A stretch of DNA of 60,000 nucleotides, from assembly GCF_036322625.1 (NCBI RefSeq), contig NZ_AP027266.1, positions 1-60,000 of the forward strand, read 5' to 3'. The notes under the pieces are model-generated. The model was not told the origin of the DNA. It was given only the letters and a program-made list of their open reading frames with translations, and did not search any database. Shown one piece after another: positions 55,516 to 60,000 of the stretch (position 1 is its first letter; each line of letters begins with the position of its first letter). Made by a program: the position numbers and the translations under genes. The DNA is from Roseicyclus marinus. Lineage in GTDB: Bacteria; Pseudomonadota; Alphaproteobacteria; Rhodobacterales; Rhodobacteraceae.

Positions 55516-55544
55516 CTTGCATGGGCGGCGCGCGCTCCCCACAT
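55516..55544 (+). promoter_or_regulatory. Sigma-32 (RpoH)-type promoter of clpB
   Basis: CTTGCAT at 55516-55522 and CCCCACAT at 55537-55544 are separated by 14 bp, matching CTTGAAA-N(13-17)-CCCCATNT well. The predicted start lies about 70 bp before the clpB ATG. Confidence 0.7.
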
Positions 55545-55622
55545 CCATGACCGAGGCCCGTTGATCGCCATGCCGCAAGCTTGGGTGGGGATCGCAAGGG
55601 CGCTTGGACAAGGAGAAAGACC

Positions 55623-58238
55623 ATGAACTTGGAGAAGTTCACCGATCGCGCGCGCGGCTTTTTGCAGGCTGCCCAGACGATCGCAAGCCGCGAGGATCAC
55701 CAGAAACTCGCGCCCGAGCATTTGCTCAAGGCTCTTTTGGACGACGATCAGGGAATGGCCGCCGCGCTGATCAAGCGGGCAGGCGGTGCGCCCGAGCGTG
55801 TGCGCGAGGCGGTCGAGCTGTCGCTTGGCAAGCTGCCCAAGGTGACGGGCGACGCGGGCCAGATCTATGTCGACAAGCAGACCGCCAAGGTTCTGGACGA
55901 GGCCGAGAAGATCTCGAAAAAGGCGGGCGACAGTTTCGTGGCCGTCGAGCGGATGCTGACGGCACTCGCCGTGGTGCAAAGCCCCGCGCGCGAGGCGCTG
56001 GAGGCGGGCGCGGTGAATGCGCAAAGCCTGAACGCCGCGATCAACGATCTGCGCAAGGGGCGGACGGCGGACAGCGCCGGGGCCGAGGACAGCTACGAAG
56101 CGCTCAAGAAATACGCCCGCGATTTGACCGAGGCCGCGCGGGCGGGCAAGATCGACCCGATCATCGGGCGCGACGAGGAAATCCGCCGCGCGATGCAGGT
56201 GCTGTCGCGGCGCACGAAAAACAACCCGGTGCTGATCGGGGAACCCGGTGTCGGCAAGACGGCGATTGCCGAGGGTCTGGCGCTGCGCATCGTCAACGGC
56301 GATGTGCCGGAAAGCTTGCGCAACAAGACGCTGATGGCGCTGGATATGGGCGCGCTGATTGCGGGCGCGAAATATCGCGGGGAATTCGAGGAGCGGTTGA
56401 AGGCGGTCCTGGGCGAGATCACGGCGGCTGCCGGTGAGATCATCCTCTTCATCGACGAGATGCACACGTTGGTGGGCGCGGGCAAATCGGATGGCGCGAT
56501 GGATGCCGCCAACCTGATCAAGCCGGCGCTGGCGCGGGGCGAATTGCACTGCGTGGGGGCCACGACGCTCGATGAATACCGCAAATACGTGGAGAAAGAC
56601 GCGGCGCTGGCGCGGCGGTTCCAACCCCTGATGGTGGAGGAGCCGACGGTCGAGGATACGGTGTCGATCCTGCGCGGCATCAAGGAGAAATACGAGCTGC
56701 ACCACGGGGTGCGGATTTCGGATGCTGCTTTGGTCGCTGCCGCCACGCTGTCGCATCGCTACATCACCGACCGGTTCCTGCCGGACAAGGCGATCGACCT
56801 GATGGATGAGGCCGCCAGCCGTCTGCGGATGGAGGTGGATTCGAAGCCCGAGGAGCTGGACGCGCTCGACCGCCAGATCCTGCAGATGCAGATCGAGGCC
56901 GAGGCGCTGAAGAAGGAGGATGACCAAGCCTCCAAGGATCGGCTGGAAAAGCTGCTGCGCGAATTGGGCGATCTGCAACAGCAATCGGCCGCGATGACGG
57001 CGAAATGGCAGGCGGAGCGCGACAAGCTGGACCAGGCCCGCACGATCAAGGAGCGGCTCGATCAGGCACGGGCGGAACTGGATCAGGCCAAGCGCAATGG
57101 CGACCTCGCGCGCGCGGGCGAGCTGTCTTATGGCGTGATCCCGCAGCTGGAAAAGGATCTGGCCGCCGCCGAGGCGCAGGACGAGGATGTCATGGTCGAA
57201 GAGGCCGTGCGCCCCGAACAGATCGCCGCCGTCGTCGAGCGCTGGACCGGCATTCCCATGTCCAAGATGCTGGAGGGCGAGCGCGAGAAGCTGCTGAAGA
57301 TGGAGGAAGAGCTTGGCAAGCGGGTGATCGGCCAGATGCAGGCGGTTCAGGCCGTGTCCCGTGCCGTGCGCCGCGCGCGGGCGGGCCTGCAGGATGAGAA
57401 CAGGCCGCTGGGCTCGTTCCTGTTCCTTGGGCCGACGGGCGTTGGCAAGACCGAATTGACCAAGGCGCTGGCCGAGTATCTCTTCGACGACGATCAGGCG
57501 ATGGTGCGCATCGACATGTCCGAATTCATGGAGAAGCATTCGGTCGCCCGCCTGATCGGTGCCCCGCCGGGTTATGTCGGTTATGACGAGGGCGGTGTCC
57601 TGACCGAAGCCGTGCGGCGCAGGCCCTATCAGGTGATCCTGTTCGACGAGGTCGAAAAGGCGCATCCCGAGGTGTTCAACGTCCTGTTGCAGGTTCTGGA
57701 TGATGGCATCCTGACCGACGGTCAGGGGCGGCGTGTCGATTTCAAGCAGACCTTGATCGTGCTGACTTCGAACCTTGGGTCCCAGGCCCTGAGCCAGTTG
57801 CCGGACGGATCGGATGCGGCGCAGGCGAAGCGTGACGTGATGGAGGCGGTTCGCGCCCATTTCCGGCCCGAGTTCCTGAACCGGTTGGACGACATGATCG
57901 TGTTTGACCGGCTGACGCGGGACGACATGGACGGGATCGTCAAGATCCAGCTCAAGCGGCTCGAAAAGCGGTTGGCGCAGCGCAAGATCACGCTGGCGCT
58001 GGACGAGGCCGCGCTGGGGTGGTTGGCCGATGAGGGCTATGATCCGGTGTTCGGGGCAAGGCCGCTGAAGCGGGTGATCCAGCGCAGCCTGCAAGATCAG
58101 CTGGCCGAGATGATCCTTGCGGGCGAAGTCACGGATGGCAGCACCATCGAGGTGCATGCCGGGGTGGACGGCTTGATCGTGGGTAACCGCGTGGCACGTT
58201 CGACCCGCCCCAAGCCCGAGGATGCCGTGGTGCATTGA
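55623..58238 (+). CDS. clpB: ATP-dependent disaggregase ClpB
   Basis: ClpB, 871 aa, is a hexameric AAA+ chaperone that with DnaK re-solubilises aggregated proteins after heat stress. It has a Clp N-domain, then AAA-1 with Walker [10 protein letters not shown] and Walker [16 protein letters not shown], a long coiled-coil M-domain (about residues 405-525) and AAA-2 with [14 protein letters not shown]. The pore loops are of the [14 protein letters not shown] and GYVGYDEGG type. GGAGAAAGA precedes the ATG. A heat-shock promoter lies upstream. Confidence 0.97.
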   Translation: MNLEKFTDRARGFLQAAQTIASREDHQKLAPEHLLKALLDDDQGMAAALIKRAGGAPERVREAVELSLGKLPKVTGDAGQIYVDKQTAKVLDEAEKISKKAGDSFVAVERMLTALAVVQSPAREALEAGAVNAQSLNAAINDLRKGRTADSAGAEDSYEALKKYARDLTEAARAGKIDPIIGRDEEIRRAMQVLSRRTKNNPVLIGEPGVGKTAIAEGLALRIVNGDVPESLRNKTLMALDMGALIAGAKYRGEFEERLKAVLGEITAAAGEIILFIDEMHTLVGAGKSDGAMDAANLIKPALARGELHCVGATTLDEYRKYVEKDAALARRFQPLMVEEPTVEDTVSILRGIKEKYELHHGVRISDAALVAAATLSHRYITDRFLPDKAIDLMDEAASRLRMEVDSKPEELDALDRQILQMQIEAEALKKEDDQASKDRLEKLLRELGDLQQQSAAMTAKWQAERDKLDQARTIKERLDQARAELDQAKRNGDLARAGELSYGVIPQLEKDLAAAEAQDEDVMVEEAVRPEQIAAVVERWTGIPMSKMLEGEREKLLKMEEELGKRVIGQMQAVQAVSRAVRRARAGLQDENRPLGSFLFLGPTGVGKTELTKALAEYLFDDDQAMVRIDMSEFMEKHSVARLIGAPPGYVGYDEGGVLTEAVRRRPYQVILFDEVEKAHPEVFNVLLQVLDDGILTDGQGRRVDFKQTLIVLTSNLGSQALSQLPDGSDAAQAKRDVMEAVRAHFRPEFLNRLDDMIVFDRLTRDDMDGIVKIQLKRLEKRLAQRKITLALDEAALGWLADEGYDPVFGARPLKRVIQRSLQDQLAEMILAGEVTDGSTIEVHAGVDGLIVGNRVARSTRPKPEDAVVH

Positions 58239-58300
58239 TCGCAAGACGCGCGTGTCGCCACCCCTGCCGTCAGGGTGGGGGTGGTGAAATTAGGAATAAA

Positions 58301-58324
58301 CTATCGAAAATCGATATTCGATAG
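58301..58324. promoter_or_regulatory. Near-perfect 24-bp palindrome, candidate operator
   Basis: CTATCGAA at 58301-58308 and TTCGATAG at 58317-58324 flank a central ATCGAT; only one base pair breaks the symmetry. It is AT-rich in a GC-rich genome and lies 64 bp before the 51-aa gene, so it may bind a dimeric repressor. Confidence 0.55.
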
Positions 58325-58387
58325 GATTGATATGCGCCTCACCCCCTCCATCTCTTGTTGCGTGCGACCTATCAAGGAGACGGACAG

Positions 58388-58543
58388 ATGACGGAACTGG
58401 ACAAGACGACCGCGGCCCAGACCAATTCGACAGAAAGGCTGCGGGCCTGGCTGAAATCGGACGTGACCGTGACCCTGCCCGGTTGGGCGCTGGCCCTTGG
58501 TGGGGCGGTCGCGCTGGTTCTGGTTCTTGTGGCGCTGGATTGA
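58388..58543 (+). CDS. Small single-helix membrane protein
   Basis: A 51-aa protein with a polar N-terminus (MTELDKTTAAQTNSTERL) and one C-terminal membrane helix. AAGGAGACGGACAG directly precedes the ATG, one of the best ribosome binding sites in the window. It lies 8 bp before the YgiW-like gene and may be its partner. No family is recognised. Confidence 0.62.
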   Translation: MTELDKTTAAQTNSTERLRAWLKSDVTVTLPGWALALGGAVALVLVLVALD

Positions 58544-58551
58544 GGGTCGGG

Positions 58552-58878
58552 ATGATGCGCGCCTTGCTTCTGGGATTGGCGATCACGCTGCCCGCGACCA
58601 CCGCCCTGGCCGAAACCCTGCCCATCGGCGAATTGCGCCGCGGGATGATGGCCGTGGTGGAGGGGAATGTCGAACGGATCACGGACGAGGATGAATTCAT
58701 CCTTGCCGACAAGACCGGGGATATCCGCATCTATATCGGGCCCAATGCCATGCCGGTCCGCCCCGGCGACCTGGTCCGGGTGGAGGGGTTCGTCGATGAC
58801 GACATCCGGATGGAGATCTATGCCGATACGATCACGCTGGCCGATGGCCGGATCGTGACCCTGCCCCGGCGCTACTGA
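58552..58878 (+). CDS. YgiW/YdeI-type OB-fold periplasmic stress protein
   Basis: A 108-aa exported protein with a Sec signal (ending TALA) and a single BOF/OB-fold domain with GMMAVVEGNVERITDEDEFI, GDIRIYIG and VRVEGFVDDD. Such NirD/YgiW/YdeI proteins help withstand peroxide, metal or peptide stress. The start is 58552 or 58555. It is followed by a bidirectional terminator. Confidence 0.75.
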   Translation: MMRALLLGLAITLPATTALAETLPIGELRRGMMAVVEGNVERITDEDEFILADKTGDIRIYIGPNAMPVRPGDLVRVEGFVDDDIRMEIYADTITLADGRIVTLPRRY

Positions 58879-58899
58879 CGCTTGGGCCATGACGAAAAA

Positions 58900-58928
58900 A
58901 CGCCCCCCTGCCGCTGGGCCGGGGGCGT
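58900..58928. terminator. Bidirectional terminator between convergent genes
   Basis: ACGCCCCC at 58900-58907 pairs with GGGGGCGT at 58921-58928. AAAAAA precedes and CTTCGTTTTTT follows, so it can stop the YgiW-like transcript on the plus strand and the fasciclin transcript on the minus strand. Confidence 0.85.
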
Positions 58929-58952
58929 CTTCGTTTTTTGGGGCTTTGTCGC

Positions 58953-59456
58953 TCAATGCGGGAGCAGAACGCGGTCGATGATATGGACGACACCGTTGGA
59001 GGCGAAGACATCGGGCGTGGTGACGCGCGTGTTGCCGTTCAGGTGAACGCCGCTGCCGGTCGCGTCGACATTGATGAACCCGCCCTGAAGCGTCGGCACG
59101 CGCCCGCGCTGCCCCAGAAGCGCCTCGGCCGGATAGTAGCTGCCCGAGACGTGATAGGTCAGCACCTCGGTCAGGGCGGCGGTATCGGCCAGAAGCCCGT
59201 CGAGCACCCCGTGGGGAAGCGCGGCGAAAGCGGCGTTGGTGGGGGCAAAGACGGTAAGCGCGCCCGGCCCGGACAGCGCATCGACAAGGCCCGCCGCCTG
59301 CACTGCCGTGACCAGGGTCGACAGGTCGGGCGTTGCGGCGGCAAGTTCCACGATGGTGGACGACCCCGTCACGGCATGGGCGGGCAGCGCGAAGCCCATC
59401 GTGGCGGCCCCGGCGAGGCCAAGTGCGGAGTTGGTCAGAAAACGGCGACGATCCAT
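58953..59456 (-). CDS. Fasciclin-domain protein with Tat signal
   Basis: A 167-aa exported protein with a single FAS1 domain. The N-terminus DRRRFLTNSALGLAGAA is a good twin-arginine signal, ending near PAHA. FAS1 hallmarks are LTVFAPTNAAFAALP and the C-terminal ASNGVVHIIDRVLLP. FAS1 proteins mediate surface adhesion, and in R. sphaeroides a fasciclin gene is, as I recall, induced by singlet oxygen. The ATG at 59456 has AGGGAGA 7 nt upstream. It follows a second fasciclin gene. Confidence 0.88.
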   Translation of the reverse strand: MDRRRFLTNSALGLAGAATMGFALPAHAVTGSSTIVELAAATPDLSTLVTAVQAAGLVDALSGPGALTVFAPTNAAFAALPHGVLDGLLADTAALTEVLTYHVSGSYYPAEALLGQRGRVPTLQGGFINVDATGSGVHLNGNTRVTTPDVFASNGVVHIIDRVLLPH

Positions 59457-59525
59457 GTGCATTCTCCCTGATCGTGCGGTTGAAAAGGTGCAGGCCCGGC
59501 ATTGGAGGCCGGGCCTGCGAACGGG

Positions 59526-59999
59526 TTACATCGGCGGCAGGATGACCGCGTCGATCACATGGATCACACCGTTGGAGGCCGCGATATCGGCGGTCACCAC
59601 ATTGGCCTCGTTCACCATGACGCCGCTGTCGAGGTCGATGGTGATCTCGGAGCCCTGCACGGTCGCTGCGGTCATGCCGTCGGACAGGTCGGTCGACATG
59701 ACCGCGCCGGGAACGACGTGATAGGTCAGGATCGATACCAGCTGATCGCGGTTTTCGGGCAGGAGCAGGCTTTCGACGGTGCCTTCGGGAAGGGCGGCAA
59801 AAGCGTCGTCCGTGGGGGCGAAGACGGTGAAGGGCCCTTCGCCCGACAGGGTTTCGACAAGGCCCGCGGCCTCGACCGCAGCGACGAGCGTGGTGAAGTT
59901 GCCCGCGCCGACGGCGGTTTCGATGATATTCATGTCCTGGGCGAAAGCCGGTGCCGTGAAGGCGGTCGTGGCGGCAAGTGCTATGATGGTCTTGCGCAT
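59526..59999 (-). CDS. Fasciclin-domain protein with Sec signal
   Basis: A 157-aa FAS1 protein with a standard Sec signal ([20 protein letters not shown]). FAS1 motifs are [30 protein letters not shown] and [16 protein letters not shown]. It is paralogous to the downstream fasciclin but uses another export route. The ATG is at 59999, one base from the right edge, so the upstream promoter is outside the window. Confidence 0.9.
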   Translation of the reverse strand: MRKTIIALAATTAFTAPAFAQDMNIIETAVGAGNFTTLVAAVEAAGLVETLSGEGPFTVFAPTDDAFAALPEGTVESLLLPENRDQLVSILTYHVVPGAVMSTDLSDGMTAATVQGSEITIDLDSGVMVNEANVVTADIAASNGVIHVIDAVILPPM

Positions 60000-60000
60000 G

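Noticed and set aside
55416..58244. 942-aa open frame antisense to clpB
   Set aside because: Its length is due to GC-skewed codons of clpB; the composition is unnatural (His, Arg, Leu-rich) with no recognisable domain.

Overview
The window is about 65% GC by eye. It carries the replication block dnaA-dnaN-recF-gyrB, an RpoE/ChrR singlet-oxygen locus, a CsgH-type curli cluster, an L36 gene next to a tRNA-Val gene, and many head-to-tail genes with ATGA overlaps. Together these point to an alphaproteobacterium of the order Rhodobacterales (roseobacter/Paracoccaceae group). The order dnaA-dnaN-recF-gyrB places the window near the replication origin, but no DnaA-box cluster is visible; oriC could lie left of base 1 or elsewhere.

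Layout. 1-7.1 kb holds replication genes, with a LysE-type exporter translationally coupled to recF and four back-to-back perfect palindromes between dnaN and recF. 7.1-8.8 kb has a long hairpin and a three-gene curli cluster (two curlins and CsgH). 8.8-10.8 kb on the minus strand holds mlaA-mlaC and a hemerythrin-like protein. 10.9-14 kb is a type I secretion ATPase plus membrane-fusion protein. 14-24.4 kb is mixed housekeeping: RidA, GDPD, FemAB-like acyltransferase, pterin dehydratase, peroxiredoxin, ferredoxin reductase, RsmD, HAD phosphatase, orphan TRAP binding protein, RecQ and an AI-2E-type permease. 24.5-28.2 kb has yaaA facing a minus-strand hmgA-MBL-small membrane protein operon; hmgA carries an in-frame 15-codon insertion of unusual codon use.

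28.2-34.1 kb is the photo-oxidative stress locus. rpoE-chrR and a five-gene operon (flavoprotein, DUF1365, MFS_2, SDR, DUF3775) diverge from two ECF-type promoters that I can read as TGATC-N19-TAAG, with -35 elements 13 bp apart. The ChrR keeps all four cupin metal ligands but has lost the two zinc cysteines of its anti-sigma domain. 34.2-38.9 kb has a phosphatase, an M20 amidohydrolase and a PAS hybrid kinase/response regulator pair.

39-48.1 kb is one long plus-strand operon: an acyl-CoA synthetase, a complete branched-chain-amino-acid-type ABC importer (LivG, H, M, K, F, plus a small membrane protein), and a PaaK-like adenylate-forming protein with a degenerate P-loop. This looks like an import-and-CoA-activation module for a carboxylic acid. 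48.1-60 kb contains a secreted caspase-like pseudoenzyme with peptidoglycan-binding domains, rpmJ, tRNA-Val, an N-formylglutamate amidohydrolase-like protein, DinB, an SPFH/NfeD pair, pyrF, clpB behind a sigma-32-type promoter, a YgiW-like protein, and two tandem fasciclin proteins, one with a Tat and one with a Sec signal.

I see no prophage, transposase or CRISPR array. The most unusual items are the zinc-ligand-less ChrR, the hmgA insertion, the AAAAC-6mer-GTTTT palindrome family, and the acyl-CoA synthetase/Liv/PaaK operon. All functions are read from motifs and context without database searches.
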